Shown: positions 17,509-27,250, counted from the first letter of the stretch. The stretch is 64,000 nt of DNA from Mitsuaria sp. 7 (GCF_001653795.1 NZ_CP011514.1:372001-436000); one strand, 5' to 3'. Notes: generated by a model not told the origin, from the sequence alone. Made by a program: numbers and translations.

Positions 17509-17799
17509 CTTCCTACTGTCCAACTTCTTGGGGTCACTTCAGAGGGATGCCCCCTGCACCCTGGAGTGCCCGCGCTTGGCTTCCCGCAGGGATTGCCCCA
17601 GGCATCCTGTATGCCACGCGCGGGCGCATTCATTTCCAGTTCGTTTCTCGCGCATATCCGAGCCGGACAAGTTCGATGCGTGAATAAGTCACGCCACAAC
17701 ACCCTGTTGCCGCGCCTTTCACAAGTTGTACGAATGACGGTGTCTTAACGGCCGGCTCTCGCCACCATCCCGCATCCGCTGCTTGGAGCCGATGCCGAG

Positions 17800-19524
17800 A
17801 TGACTGCCGCCGCCACCACCCACTTCGCACCGCCCGCACTGCCTGACGACGACCGCGTCGTTGGTGACACCACTGGCGTCGGCACGACGACCGCCTTGGC
17901 GGCGGCCGCTGCCGCGGCGCTGCTCGCGGCTTGCGGCGGCGGCGGAGGAGGGGGCGACAGCACCGCCGGCCCCGACAGCGATCCTCAGACCAATGTTCCG
18001 ACGACCGAGCCTGAGGCTGCGCGCTTCCTCGGACAGGCCGGTTTCGCCGCCAGCGCGGCGGACCTGACCAGCGTCAAGACGTCGGGTGTCGCTCGTTGGC
18101 TGGAACAACAGTTCGATGCCCCGCGTACGCAGAGCCACTACGACTGGCTCATGGCCAAGGGCCGAGGCGCCGAAGCCAACCGGTACAGCCTGGACGGCGT
18201 CGACGCGTCGCTGTGGCGCAAGCTGATCTCCTCGCCCGATCAACTGCGTCAACGCGTGGTGCTGGCGCTGTCGGAGATTTTCGTCGTCTCGATGAACGGC
18301 CTGCCGATCGCGTGGCCGCAGTTCGCGACCGCCGGTTACGTCGACATGCTCGAGGAGCGCTGCTTCGGCACCTTCCGCGCGCTGATCGAAGGCGTGACGC
18401 TGTCCCCCGCGATGGGCGTCTATCTGGCCATGCGCGGCAACCGCAAGGAAGACCCGAAGAGCGGCCGCCAGCCCGACGAGAACTACGCCCGCGAGGTGAT
18501 GCAGCTGTTCACCATCGGCCTGAACCAGCTCAACGCCGACGGCACGCCCAAGATGGTCAACGGCAAGACCGTCGACACCTACACGCTGCAGCAGATCACC
18601 GACCTGGCGCGCGTGTTCACCGGCTGGGACTTCGACGTCGACTCCTCCGACGTGGACGGCCTCGACTTCAGCTACATGAAGCGCCCGATGCGGCAGAACG
18701 CCTCGCGCTTCTCCACCGGCGAGAAGAAGGTGCTGGACGCCGTCATCCCCGCGACGGCCGACGGCGCCGCCGCGATGAAGGTCGCGCTGGACACGCTGAG
18801 CGCGCATCCCAACGTCGGCCCGTTCATCGGGCGGCAATTGATCCAGCGCCTGGTGGCCTCCAACCCGAGCCCCGCCTATGTGCAGCGCGTCGCCGCTGTC
18901 TTCAACGACAACGGCAAGGGCGTGCGCGGCGACATGCGCGCCGTGATCCGCGCGATCCTGCTCGACACCGAGGCCCGCACGCGGTCGACCGCCCCCAGCG
19001 GCGGCAAGCTGCGCGAACCGCTGCAGCGCATGATCCAGTGGGCGCGCACCGTGGGCCTGAGCTCGCCCGGCGATCTCTGGGCCATCGGCGACACCAGCAA
19101 TCCCTCGTCGCGCCTGGGTCAGAGCCCGATGCGCAGCGGCTCGGTCTTCAACTTCTACCGGCCCGGCTACGTGCCGCCCAACTCGCAGCTCGGCACGAAC
19201 AACGTGACCGCGCCCGAGTTCCAGCTCTGCAACGAGAGCACCGTCGCCGGCTACCTGAACTACATGCAGGGCCTGATCGGCAACGGCGTCGGCGACATGA
19301 AGCCCGATTACACCGCCGACCTCGCGCTGGTCGCCGATGCGCCAGCGCTGGTGCGCCGTCAGGCGCAGCTGATGAGCGGCGGCGACATCTCGGAGGCCAC
19401 GATCACCACGATCGCCACCGCCGTCGCCACGATCAAGGTCGACACCGACACCAACAAGCTGAACCGCGTCAAGGCCTCGTGGCTGATGGTGCTGGCAGCG
19501 CCTGAATACCAGGTCCAGAAATAA
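17800..19524 (+). CDS. DUF1800 family lipoprotein (copy 1)
   Basis: A 574-residue protein. A hydrophobic Ala-rich segment ends in the lipobox LLAAC at about residue 45 followed by a Gly run, so it is probably a lipoprotein. The N terminus before it (about 30 polar residues) is longer than usual for a signal peptide, and the true start may be internal. The rest is DUF1800, with LRQRVVLALSEIFVVS, GRQPDENYAREVMQLFTIGL and FNFYRPGYVPPNSQ. Function is unknown; DUF1800 genes are almost always paired with DUF1501, as here. It is 48% or more alike by eye to the copy at 21287. Confidence 0.88.
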   Translation: MTAAATTHFAPPALPDDDRVVGDTTGVGTTTALAAAAAAALLAACGGGGGGGDSTAGPDSDPQTNVPTTEPEAARFLGQAGFAASAADLTSVKTSGVARWLEQQFDAPRTQSHYDWLMAKGRGAEANRYSLDGVDASLWRKLISSPDQLRQRVVLALSEIFVVSMNGLPIAWPQFATAGYVDMLEERCFGTFRALIEGVTLSPAMGVYLAMRGNRKEDPKSGRQPDENYAREVMQLFTIGLNQLNADGTPKMVNGKTVDTYTLQQITDLARVFTGWDFDVDSSDVDGLDFSYMKRPMRQNASRFSTGEKKVLDAVIPATADGAAAMKVALDTLSAHPNVGPFIGRQLIQRLVASNPSPAYVQRVAAVFNDNGKGVRGDMRAVIRAILLDTEARTRSTAPSGGKLREPLQRMIQWARTVGLSSPGDLWAIGDTSNPSSRLGQSPMRSGSVFNFYRPGYVPPNSQLGTNNVTAPEFQLCNESTVAGYLNYMQGLIGNGVGDMKPDYTADLALVADAPALVRRQAQLMSGGDISEATITTIATAVATIKVDTDTNKLNRVKASWLMVLAAPEYQVQK

Positions 19525-19546
19525 ACAGCCGAGCGGAGTGCCGATC

Positions 19547-20941
19547 ATGACCCACGTCTCCAAGCTTCCCTCGCTGCGCCGTCGCGAATTCCTCAAGCGC
19601 GCCTCGGCGGTGTCCATCGCCGGCACGGCCGCGCCCTGGGCGTTGCAGCTGGCCACCATCGGCGAGGCCGCCGCAGCCGCCGCGCCGACCGACTACAAGG
19701 CCATCGTCTGCCTGTTCATGTACGGCGGGAACGATTACGGCAACACCGTGATCCCGTACGACGCGACGAACCACCAGGCCTACGCCAACATCCGCCAGGC
19801 GTTGACGATCCCGCGTGACCAGCTCGCCGCCACGGCGCTGACGCCGTCCCTCGCGCTGCCCGACGGTCGGCAGCTGGCGCTCGCGCCGACGATGAACCGG
19901 CTCAAGCCGGTGTTCGACGCCGGCCGGCTCGCGGTGATGCTCAACATCGGACCGCTGATGCAGCCCACGACGCTGGCGCAGTACAAGGCCGGCAACGTGC
20001 CCTTGCCGCCCAAGCTGTTCTCGCACAACGACCAGTCCAGCCTCTGGCAGTCGTCGCGGCCTGAAGGCGCGACCTCGGGCTGGGGCGGCCGCGTCGCCGA
20101 CCAGTTCCTGGCCAGCAACGGCAATGCGACCTTCAGCTGCATCAACGTCTCCGGCAACGCCGTGTTCATGTCGGGCGGCCAGGCGGTCCAGTATCAGATG
20201 AGCAGCGGCGGCGCCGTCGCCATCAACGGCGCGAACCGCTCGCTGTTCGGCTCCGCCGCCTGCGCGGAAGCGCTGCGCGGCATGATCACCGGCGAGCGCC
20301 AGCACTGGATGGAGCAGGAGCTGAACCGCGTCACCGCGCGCTCGGTCAACGCGCAGGGCACCATCACCACCGCGCTGTCCACCTCCACGCTGCAGACGCC
20401 GTTCGAGACCAACGGCAACGGCCTGGCGGCGCAGCTGCAGACGGTCGCCCGCCTCATCGGCGCGCGCGCCTCGCTGGGCGTGAAGCGGCAGGTGTACTTC
20501 GTCTCCATCGGCGGCTTCGACCTGCACGACAACCTGATGTCGCAGCAGCCGGTGCTGCTGGGCAACGTCGGCAGCGCGATGGCCAGTTTCGATGCGGCGC
20601 TCGTCGAGCTGGGCGTCGCCCAGAACGTCACCACCTTCACGGCGTCCGACTTCGGCCGCACGCTGAGCTCCAACGGCGACGGCTCCGATCACGGCTGGGG
20701 CAGCCATCACTTCGTGATGGGCGGCGCCGTGAAGGGCGGGCGCTTCTACGGCACGGCGCCGACGGTGGCCGTCAGCGGCCCCGACGACGTCGGCCAGGGC
20801 CGGTTGTTGCCGACCACCTCGGTCGACCAGCTGGCCGCCACGCTGGCGTTGTGGATGGGCGTGCCGGCGGCCGACCTGCCGGGCATCCTTCCGGGCATCG
20901 TGAACTTCACCCAGAAAGACCTCGGGCTCTTTGCGGCCTGA
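19547..20941 (+). CDS. Tat-exported DUF1501 family protein (copy 1)
   Basis: A 464-residue protein with a Tat signal (RRREFLKRASA near residue 11, then a hydrophobic Ala-rich segment). The DUF1501 body shows CLFMYGGNDYGNTVIPYD, FSHNDQSSLWQS, GGFDLHDN and TASDFGRTLSSNGDGSDHGWGS, resembling the alkaline phosphatase/sulfatase superfamily metal-site layout. Folded export and His/Asp-rich motifs suggest a metal-dependent enzyme; the reaction is not known. It starts 22 bp after the DUF1800 gene. ATG at 19547 follows GGAG at good distance and is preferred to GTG 19538. Confidence 0.9.
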   Translation: MTHVSKLPSLRRREFLKRASAVSIAGTAAPWALQLATIGEAAAAAAPTDYKAIVCLFMYGGNDYGNTVIPYDATNHQAYANIRQALTIPRDQLAATALTPSLALPDGRQLALAPTMNRLKPVFDAGRLAVMLNIGPLMQPTTLAQYKAGNVPLPPKLFSHNDQSSLWQSSRPEGATSGWGGRVADQFLASNGNATFSCINVSGNAVFMSGGQAVQYQMSSGGAVAINGANRSLFGSAACAEALRGMITGERQHWMEQELNRVTARSVNAQGTITTALSTSTLQTPFETNGNGLAAQLQTVARLIGARASLGVKRQVYFVSIGGFDLHDNLMSQQPVLLGNVGSAMASFDAALVELGVAQNVTTFTASDFGRTLSSNGDGSDHGWGSHHFVMGGAVKGGRFYGTAPTVAVSGPDDVGQGRLLPTTSVDQLAATLALWMGVPAADLPGILPGIVNFTQKDLGLFAA

Positions 20942-20972
20942 TTTCGAACAAGTCGCCGGCGATCGTTGGAAC

Positions 20973-20992
20973 TGGCGGGTTTGTTCCCGCCA
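20973..20992 (+). terminator. Probable terminator hairpin after DUF1501 copy 1
   Basis: A stem TGGCGGG/CCCGCCA with loop TTTGTT lies 31 bp after the stop codon. The T-run that follows is poor (ATTAC), so strength is uncertain. It would end the first DUF1800-DUF1501 transcript. Confidence 0.4.
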
Positions 20993-21286
20993 ATTACATC
21001 GCGCGACGTCGACGGAGGGTGGGATGAGGACGCGTGTCGAACGCGTCGACCGGGCCAGGGGGTCAGGTCGTGAGAACCCGCACGGGGTGCCCGTCGAAGC
21101 CGGAATAAATACCGGGCTATCGACGACAGGGCCGATGATCACGGGGCAAACGGGCGACTGTCGAGGTCGAACGGCACGGTAACCGGATGCGTTTCCGGGC
21201 CTTTCCGCTGTTGCGGATTGGATGCTGATTTCGGGGGAGGGACTCACTAGAGTCGCGGCCGTCAGCAGTACCGACGCACCCCCACC
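20993..21286. other. Intergenic region upstream of second DUF1800 pair
   Basis: About 290 bp without a supported gene. It presumably holds the promoter of the second DUF1800-DUF1501 pair. I see no clear operator or RNA structure in it. Confidence 0.5.
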
Positions 21287-23080
21287 ATGTTCCGATTCCC
21301 CTGGTCTTCCGCAGCCGTCACGGCTGCTGCCGCTGCCCTCAGCGCCTGCGGCGGCGGGGGAGGCGGCGGCGATTCGCCGGCCACCCCTTCCGGCGCGCCG
21401 AGCCCGGCGCCGGGTCCCGCGCCGGCTCCCGCTCCCGCTCCCGCTCCAACCCCAGGCCCGGCCCCCGCACCGGACCCGGCACCCGCGCCGGCCCCTGCGC
21501 CGATCCCGGACCCGGCGCCCGCTCCGTCGACGCTGCCCGCCGCGAGCCTGGTCCTGCCGCTCCCGAACGACGCCCAGGCTTCGCGCTTCCTCGCGCAGGC
21601 CGGCTTCGCCGCGAGCGAGGCCGACATCGCCACGCTCAAGTCCGTCGGCTACAACGCCTGGCTGGACCTGCAGTTCCTCGCGCCGCGCACCGAGTCGCAC
21701 TGGGACTGGCTCACGCGCAACGGCTACGCGACCGACGCGAAGAAGACCGCCAACTTCGACGGCTTCCCCAACAGCGTGTGGTGCAAGTTCATCACCTCGC
21801 CGGACCAGCTGCGGCAGCGCATGGTGCTGGCGCTGTCGGAGATCTTCGTCGTCTCCGCCGTGGGCGCGACGCTGCCGTGGCGGACGATGATGCTGGCCGC
21901 CTACGCGGACGTGCTGGAGGACAACGCCTTCGGCACCTTCCGCGGCTTGCTGGAGGCGGTGGCGCTGTCGCCGGCCATGGGCACCTTCCTGGCCATGCGC
22001 GGCAGCAAGAACGACGACGGCAAGGGCCGCCAGCCCGACGAGAACTTCGCCCGCGAGGTGATGCAGCTGTTCACCATCGGCCTGGTGCAGCTGAACCTGG
22101 ACGGCTCCGTCCAGACCTCCGGCGGTCGTCCGATCGAGACTTACGACCAGACGACGGTGACGCAGCTCGCGCGCGCCTTCACCGGCTGGGACTTCGACAC
22201 CGCGAATGCGGCGGGCGCCGATCCCTCCTTCATGCGACGGCCGATGGTGAACACCGCGGCCAACTTCTCCAGCGGCGCGAAGTCGGTGCTCGGCAGCACC
22301 ATCTCAGCGGGCGTCGATGGTCCCGCCGCGTTGCGCCAGGCGCTGGACACGCTGGCGAACCACCCGAACGTCGGGCCCTTCTTCGGCCGGCAGTTGATCC
22401 AGCGCTTCGTCTGCTCGAACCCCAGCGCTGCCTATGTGCAGCGCGTGGCGCAGGCCTTCAACGACAACGGCCAAGGCGTCCGCGGGGACCTCAAGGCGGT
22501 GCTGCGCGCCGTGCTGATGGATCCGGAAGCGCGCCTGATCGACGCCGGCGTGACGAGCTCCGGCAAGCTGCGCGAGCCCGTGCTGCGTTTCGTCCAGGTG
22601 GCGCGGTCTATCAAGCTGAGTTCGGCCGGCCAGTGGACCATCCCCGAGACCAGCGATCCCGAGACGCGTCTGGGTCAGAGCCCGTTCTTCAGCCCGTCGG
22701 TCTTCAACTTCTACCGGCCGGGCTACGTGCCGCCGAACTCGTCGATGACGGCGGGCGGCGTCACCGCGCCGGAGTTCCAGCTGCTCAATGAGGTGACCGT
22801 CACCGGCTACCTGAACTTCATGCAGACGCTGCTGACGACCGGGCAGGGCGACGCCAAGCCGGATCTGACGGACGACATGGCGCTGTCGACCGATGCGCGC
22901 GCGATGGTGGCGCGGCAGGCGCTGCTGCTCGGCGGCGGGAGCATTTCGGACGCGACCCAGCAGCGCATCGCCGCGGCGGTCACGACGATCGCCGCGAACA
23001 CCGACGACGGGAAGATCAACCGCTCCCGTGCCGGTTGGATGCTGCTCCTCGCCTGCCCCGAATACCAGATCCAGAAATGA
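21287..23080 (+). CDS. DUF1800 family lipoprotein (copy 2)
   Basis: A 597-residue paralogue of the protein at 17800. The signal peptide is short and clear, with lipobox ALSAC at residues 17-21 and then seven Gly. Residues 33-85 are a Pro/Ala linker (runs of PAPAPA with occasional Gly and Asp), absent from copy 1, which probably spans away from the membrane. The DUF1800 domain follows with the same motifs (LRQRMVLALSEIFVVS, GRQPDENFAREVMQLFTIGL, FNFYRPGYVPPNSS). Function is unknown. Confidence 0.9.
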   Translation: MFRFPWSSAAVTAAAAALSACGGGGGGGDSPATPSGAPSPAPGPAPAPAPAPAPTPGPAPAPDPAPAPAPAPIPDPAPAPSTLPAASLVLPLPNDAQASRFLAQAGFAASEADIATLKSVGYNAWLDLQFLAPRTESHWDWLTRNGYATDAKKTANFDGFPNSVWCKFITSPDQLRQRMVLALSEIFVVSAVGATLPWRTMMLAAYADVLEDNAFGTFRGLLEAVALSPAMGTFLAMRGSKNDDGKGRQPDENFAREVMQLFTIGLVQLNLDGSVQTSGGRPIETYDQTTVTQLARAFTGWDFDTANAAGADPSFMRRPMVNTAANFSSGAKSVLGSTISAGVDGPAALRQALDTLANHPNVGPFFGRQLIQRFVCSNPSAAYVQRVAQAFNDNGQGVRGDLKAVLRAVLMDPEARLIDAGVTSSGKLREPVLRFVQVARSIKLSSAGQWTIPETSDPETRLGQSPFFSPSVFNFYRPGYVPPNSSMTAGGVTAPEFQLLNEVTVTGYLNFMQTLLTTGQGDAKPDLTDDMALSTDARAMVARQALLLGGGSISDATQQRIAAAVTTIAANTDDGKINRSRAGWMLLLACPEYQIQK

Positions 23081-23118
23081 CGACGTCGCCGCACGGCGAC
23101 GTTCACCGGAGACTTTCC

Positions 23119-24507
23119 GTGGCCCATGTATCCAAGCTGTCCTCGCTGCATCGCCGCGAGTTCCTCAAGCGCGCTTCGGTCGCGTCCGCCGTAGGCGCCG
23201 CCGCGCCGTGGGCGCTGCAGCTCGCCGCCATCGGCGACGCCGCGGCCGCCACGACGGGCGGCGACTACAGGGCGCTGGTGTGCGTGTTCCTTTACGGCGG
23301 CAACGACCATGGCAACACGGTGATCCCGTACGACGCCGTCAGCCACCAGGCCTACACCGCCATCCGCCCGACGCTGGCGATCGGGCGCGACGCGCTCGCC
23401 GCGACCGCGCTGGCGCCGACGGTGGCGTTGCCGGACGGCCGGCAGATGGCCTTGGCGCCGGGGCTCTCGGCGGTCAAGCCGGTCTTCGACGCCGGCCGGC
23501 TCGCCGTGATGCTCAACATCGGCACGCTGACGGCGCCGATGACGCTGGCGCAGTTCAAGTCCGGCGCCGTGGCGGCGCCGCCCAAGCTGTTCTCCCACAA
23601 CGACCAGTCCAGCCTCTGGCAGTCCTCCAACGTCGAAGGCGCGCGCACCGGCTGGGGCGGCCGCATGGCCGACCTCATGCTGTCGGGCAACGGCCGCGCG
23701 GGACTCACCTGCATCAACGTCTACGGCAACGCGATCTTCCAGGCCGGGGATGCCGCTTTCCAGTACCTGACCGGCCCCAGCGGCAAGAAGCCGATCACGG
23801 GCATCGGGAGCCAGGTGTTCGGCTCGACGTCCTGCGCCAAGCTGCTGCGCGCGCTGATCACCGAGGATCGGGCACACCCGATGGAATCGGAGCTCAACCG
23901 CGTGACCGCGCGCTCGATCGATCTGCAGACGACGCTGAGCACCGCGCTCGCCGGCGGAGCGACGCTGTCGACCGCCTTCGCGACGGACTCGCTGGCGCGC
24001 CAGCTCAAGATGGTGGCGAGCCTGATCGCGGCGCGCTCCGCGCTGGGCATGACGCGGCAGGTCTACTTCGTCGGCATGGGCGGCTTCGACCTGCACGACG
24101 GCCTGACGACGCGCCACCCGGCGCTGATGCAGCAGGTCGGCGGCGCGATGGCGAGCTTCGACGCGGCGCTGCGGGAACTGGGCATGGCCGACCAGGTCAC
24201 GACCTTCACCGCCTCGGACTTCGGCCGCACGCTCAGCAGCAACGGCGACGGCACCGATCACGGTTGGGGATCGCATCACCTGGTGATGGGCGGGGCGGTC
24301 AAGGGCGGACGCTTCTACGGCAAGGCGCCGTCGGTCAGCGTGAACGGGCCGGACGACGTCGGCCAGGGCCGGCTGCTGCCGACGACGTCGGTGGACGAGC
24401 TCGCGTCGACGCTGGCGTTGTGGATGGGCGTGCCGCCTTCCGAGCTGCGGACGGTGCTGCCCAACATCGGCAACTTCGCCGGCACGGACCTCGGCTTCAT
24501 GGCGTGA
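23119..24507 (+). CDS. Tat-exported DUF1501 family protein (copy 2)
   Basis: A 462-residue paralogue of the protein at 19547. The Tat motif is HRREFLKRASV and the DUF1501 body carries VFLYGGNDHGNTVIPYD, GGFDLHDG and SDFGRTLSSNGDGTDHGWGS. GTG at 23119 is chosen because GGAGA lies just upstream and because the start then aligns with copy 1 (xHVSKL). An upstream in-frame ATG would overlap the DUF1800 gene. It completes the second tandem pair. Confidence 0.9.
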   Translation: MAHVSKLSSLHRREFLKRASVASAVGAAAPWALQLAAIGDAAAATTGGDYRALVCVFLYGGNDHGNTVIPYDAVSHQAYTAIRPTLAIGRDALAATALAPTVALPDGRQMALAPGLSAVKPVFDAGRLAVMLNIGTLTAPMTLAQFKSGAVAAPPKLFSHNDQSSLWQSSNVEGARTGWGGRMADLMLSGNGRAGLTCINVYGNAIFQAGDAAFQYLTGPSGKKPITGIGSQVFGSTSCAKLLRALITEDRAHPMESELNRVTARSIDLQTTLSTALAGGATLSTAFATDSLARQLKMVASLIAARSALGMTRQVYFVGMGGFDLHDGLTTRHPALMQQVGGAMASFDAALRELGMADQVTTFTASDFGRTLSSNGDGTDHGWGSHHLVMGGAVKGGRFYGKAPSVSVNGPDDVGQGRLLPTTSVDELASTLALWMGVPPSELRTVLPNIGNFAGTDLGFMA

Positions 24508-24761
24508 CGCACCATCGTGGATCGCGCATGGTCCCGATGGATACGGGTTTCTCCGCGTCCGACGGACTCCCGGAATATCGACGCGGAACCCGACATCGCC
24601 GCTGCCCCCAACCCTAGGGGGCACCGTACGTCATGTTCTGCTACGCAAGACCCTGACGTTCTCCTAACATCTCCACGACGCCCCCACGCACAGAGACCGA
24701 CAACAAGACCGAGCGCAAGTCGAGGGGCGCGATCCACGCATGGCCGACCAGGGAGGCTGAG

Positions 24762-25427
24762 ATGGACGGATTGTTGGGGAGGACCCCCGAGCTGGGGCGG
24801 TTGATGTCCTATCGGGGGCCGGAACGCCGGCGGGGATCGCCGGACCGATGGTGGCGCCATGCGCTGGAGGAGATCGACCTCGGGGTCTGTCTCGTCGCCG
24901 GCGAAGGGCAGCTGCTGTATGCCAACAGCACCGCGAGACGGCAGCTCGACGAGACGTCGCCGCTGCAGATCATCGACGGTCAGCTGATCGCGTCGCAGCG
25001 CAACGATCAATTGCGATTGGAAGGCGCGCTCGCCGACGTGCAGCGCGGGCTGCGGCATCTCATCTGCCTGGGGCGCGGGCCAGGGCGGCTGTCGATGTCG
25101 GTGCTGCCGCTGCAGGACGGGCAGGGACGGCCGACGCAGGCGATGGTGGTGCTCGGCAAACGCAACCTGTGCGGGGAGCTGCCGATGCTCGCCTTCGCGC
25201 GGGAACATCAACTGACCGCCGCGGAGCTGCAGGTTCTCCAATCGCTCTGCTCGGGGCTGCAGCCGCAGGAGATCGCGCATCGCCACGGGGTGGCCATCTC
25301 GACCGTGCGCACGCAGATCGCGAGCGTGCGGGCAAAGACGGCGACGGAAAGCATCCGCGACCTCGTGTCGATGGTGGCGCAGTTGCCGCCGATGCAAGGC
25401 GTGCTGCGGGTGATGGAGCGGGCCTGA
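24762..25427 (+). CDS. LuxR-type helix-turn-helix regulator
   Basis: A 221-residue regulator. Residues 33-140 form a PAS-like sensor (EEIDLGVCLVAGEGQLLYANSTA). A C-terminal LuxR-type HTH lies at about 148-205 (LTAAELQVLQSLCSGLQPQE, GVAISTVRTQIASVRAKT). The signal is unknown. It follows the DUF1800/DUF1501 pairs by 254 bp on the same strand and may control them, though nothing in sequence proves it. GAGG precedes the ATG. Confidence 0.85.
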   Translation: MDGLLGRTPELGRLMSYRGPERRRGSPDRWWRHALEEIDLGVCLVAGEGQLLYANSTARRQLDETSPLQIIDGQLIASQRNDQLRLEGALADVQRGLRHLICLGRGPGRLSMSVLPLQDGQGRPTQAMVVLGKRNLCGELPMLAFAREHQLTAAELQVLQSLCSGLQPQEIAHRHGVAISTVRTQIASVRAKTATESIRDLVSMVAQLPPMQGVLRVMERA

Positions 25428-25534
25428 ATAGGCTGCTCGCCTGCTGACGCCGAGGCGTTGGCCGCGAGGTCAAGGGGCCCCGGCGGCAAGCGCCGAAACC
25501 CCTCGACCTCCCGTCCCCAACCAGTTCCGTACTT

Positions 25535-25554
25535 CCTCGGTTTTGCTACCGAGG
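25535..25554. terminator. Possible bidirectional terminator between convergent genes
   Basis: A stem CCTCGGT/ACCGAGG with loop TTTGCT lies between the convergent LuxR regulator and phoD genes, 13 bp from the phoD stop. No strong T-run is present on either side. Confidence 0.35.
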
Positions 25555-25567
25555 ACTCCGGGGGTGG

Positions 25568-27157
25568 TCAGGCTCGCTTCGGCTCCAAGGTCTTCTTGTA
25601 GAGCGTCGAACCCTCCAGATCCTTGAGCGTGACCGTCATCGCGCGCGTCTTGGCGTCGATATCCACCTGGCCGAAGAACTGCGTGTCGGGCGCGGGAGCA
25701 GCATTGGCAATGCCTGGCCCCTTCTGATACGCGACCTGCATGCCGAAGGTGCCGTCGGCCTTGTTGGGACCGAAACCGCCCGCGTGCAACGGGCCGGAGA
25801 CGAATTCCCAAAAGGGCAGGAAGTCGGTGTGCTTCGCCTTGGCGGGATCGAAGAAGTGCGCGGCGGTGTAGTGCACGTCGGCGGTGAGCCAGACGATGTT
25901 GTGCAACTGATGGCGCTTGATCTCGCTGAGGAGCCGGGCGATTTCCAGTTCCCGGCCGCGCGGCGCGCCGTCGTCGCCGTTGGCGATCGCTTCCCATTTG
26001 TCGCGACCCTCGGCGTCCTTGCCGTCGTTGACGTGCAGGCCGATCGGCATGTCGGCGGCGATGACCTTCCAGACCGCCTTCGAGCGCTTCAATCCCTCGA
26101 GCAGCCACGCGATCTGCGGACGGCCCATGAAGGCGCTGTCGGCGTTCTCCTCGGTCTGGAGGTTGGCGCTGTTGGGGCCGCGGTAGCTGCGCATGTCGAC
26201 GACGAAGACGTCGAGCAGCGGCCCCTGCGGCAGATGGCGGTAGATGCGCTCGCCCTCGACGTCGCCGAAGCGGCGCATCGGCGCGTATTCCTGGAAGGCC
26301 TTGGTGGCGCGGGCGACGAGCAGCGGGATGTTCTTCTCGGTGTAGCGGGCGTCGCCGGAGAGGTCCTTGCTGTCGGAGTAGTTGTTGGTGACCTCGTGGT
26401 CGTCCCACTGCCAGATCTGCGGCACGTCGGCCGACATGCGGCGCACGTTGGCGTCCATCAGGTTGTAGCGGTAGCGGCCGCGGTACTCGTCGAGCGTCTC
26501 GGCGACCTTGCTGGTCTGCTCGGTGACGACGTTGCGCCAGAGCGATCCGTCGGGGAGCTTGATCTCGGCGGGGATGGGGCTGTCGGCGTAGATGGTGTCG
26601 CCGCTGTGCAGGAAGAAGTCGGGGTTGATGCGGCGGATCTGCTCATAGATCTTCATGCCGCCCCATTGCTCGTTGATGCCCCAGCCCTGGCCGCAGGTGT
26701 CCCCGCTCCAGGCGAAGCGGACGTCGCGCACGCCCTTGGCGCCGAAGGCGGCGGGCAGGCGCAGATGTCCGGCAACGGGCTCGGAGAGTACGCGCTCGTT
26801 GTGCAGGTCCTGCAGGACGACGCGATAGAAGATCTCCTGGCCGGCGGGCAGGCCGCGCAGGTCGATGCGGCCGGTGAAGTCGGAGTCTTCGAGCAGATGC
26901 GGTCCGCGCACGCGCTGCAGGTTGGCGAAGCTGGCGGTGGTGGACCACTCGAGCCAGAGGCGGCTCGGGCGATCGCCGCGGGTCCAGACGATGGCGCCGT
27001 CGGCGATCGGATCGCCGGACTGGATGCCGTGCGGCATCTGCGGCCGCATCGCGTCGCGCGTGATGACGGCGGGGGCCTGCGCATGCGCGCCGGGCAGCGT
27101 CAGCAGCGAGGCGCCTCCAAGAACGGTGCTGGCGTGGAGGAAGCGGCGGCGGTCCAT
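25568..27157 (-). CDS. phoD: PhoD-family alkaline phosphatase, Tat exported
   Basis: A 529-residue PhoD-type phosphodiesterase/phosphatase. It has a Tat signal (MDRRRFLHASTVLGG, cleaved after GAHAQ), a PhoD N-terminal domain, and metal-site segments SGDTIYADSPIP, WDDHEVTNNYSDS and LTADVHYTAAHFF. Enzymes of this family are secreted, use calcium and iron, and release phosphate from organic esters, usually under phosphate starvation. A Pho box was not identified upstream. Length is typical. Confidence 0.92.
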   Translation of the reverse strand: MDRRRFLHASTVLGGASLLTLPGAHAQAPAVITRDAMRPQMPHGIQSGDPIADGAIVWTRGDRPSRLWLEWSTTASFANLQRVRGPHLLEDSDFTGRIDLRGLPAGQEIFYRVVLQDLHNERVLSEPVAGHLRLPAAFGAKGVRDVRFAWSGDTCGQGWGINEQWGGMKIYEQIRRINPDFFLHSGDTIYADSPIPAEIKLPDGSLWRNVVTEQTSKVAETLDEYRGRYRYNLMDANVRRMSADVPQIWQWDDHEVTNNYSDSKDLSGDARYTEKNIPLLVARATKAFQEYAPMRRFGDVEGERIYRHLPQGPLLDVFVVDMRSYRGPNSANLQTEENADSAFMGRPQIAWLLEGLKRSKAVWKVIAADMPIGLHVNDGKDAEGRDKWEAIANGDDGAPRGRELEIARLLSEIKRHQLHNIVWLTADVHYTAAHFFDPAKAKHTDFLPFWEFVSGPLHAGGFGPNKADGTFGMQVAYQKGPGIANAAPAPDTQFFGQVDIDAKTRAMTVTLKDLEGSTLYKKTLEPKRA

Positions 27158-27250
27158 GCGGGTCTCCCGGAGAGATCAAAAGGGCGAAGCCCGCGATGCT
27201 GCCGGGAGGGTGTGACGGGGAGGTGACTGGCCGGCGTCAGCCGACAGTTG

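Larger units (their letters stand above)
16088..17541 (+). mobile_element. IS3-family (IS150-like) insertion sequence, complete
   Basis: A 1454-bp element. The left end (from 16088, TGAAGTGCACCCC) and the right end (to 17541, reverse complement TGAAGTGACCCCAAG) form imperfect inverted repeats of about 25 bp ending in TG...CA. The 3-bp sequence GAG flanks both sides (16085-16087, 17542-17544) as a target duplication. It holds orfA and orfB in a -1 relation with an A7 slippery run. All parts look intact, so it is likely active and recent. It sits in the intergenic region after scoB. Confidence 0.93.

Noticed and set aside
21390..21535. Repetitive GC-rich DNA as a minisatellite
   Set aside because: It encodes an in-frame Pro/Ala linker of the DUF1800 lipoprotein and is explained by that.
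17719..24624. Very long minus-strand open frames opposite the DUF1800/DUF1501 genes
   Set aside because: They arise from high GC codon bias on the opposite strand, are low-complexity (Arg/Gly/Ala/His-rich) and have no family features.
25784..27226. Plus-strand open frame opposite phoD
   Set aside because: Low-complexity shadow; phoD has full motifs and a Tat signal on the other strand.
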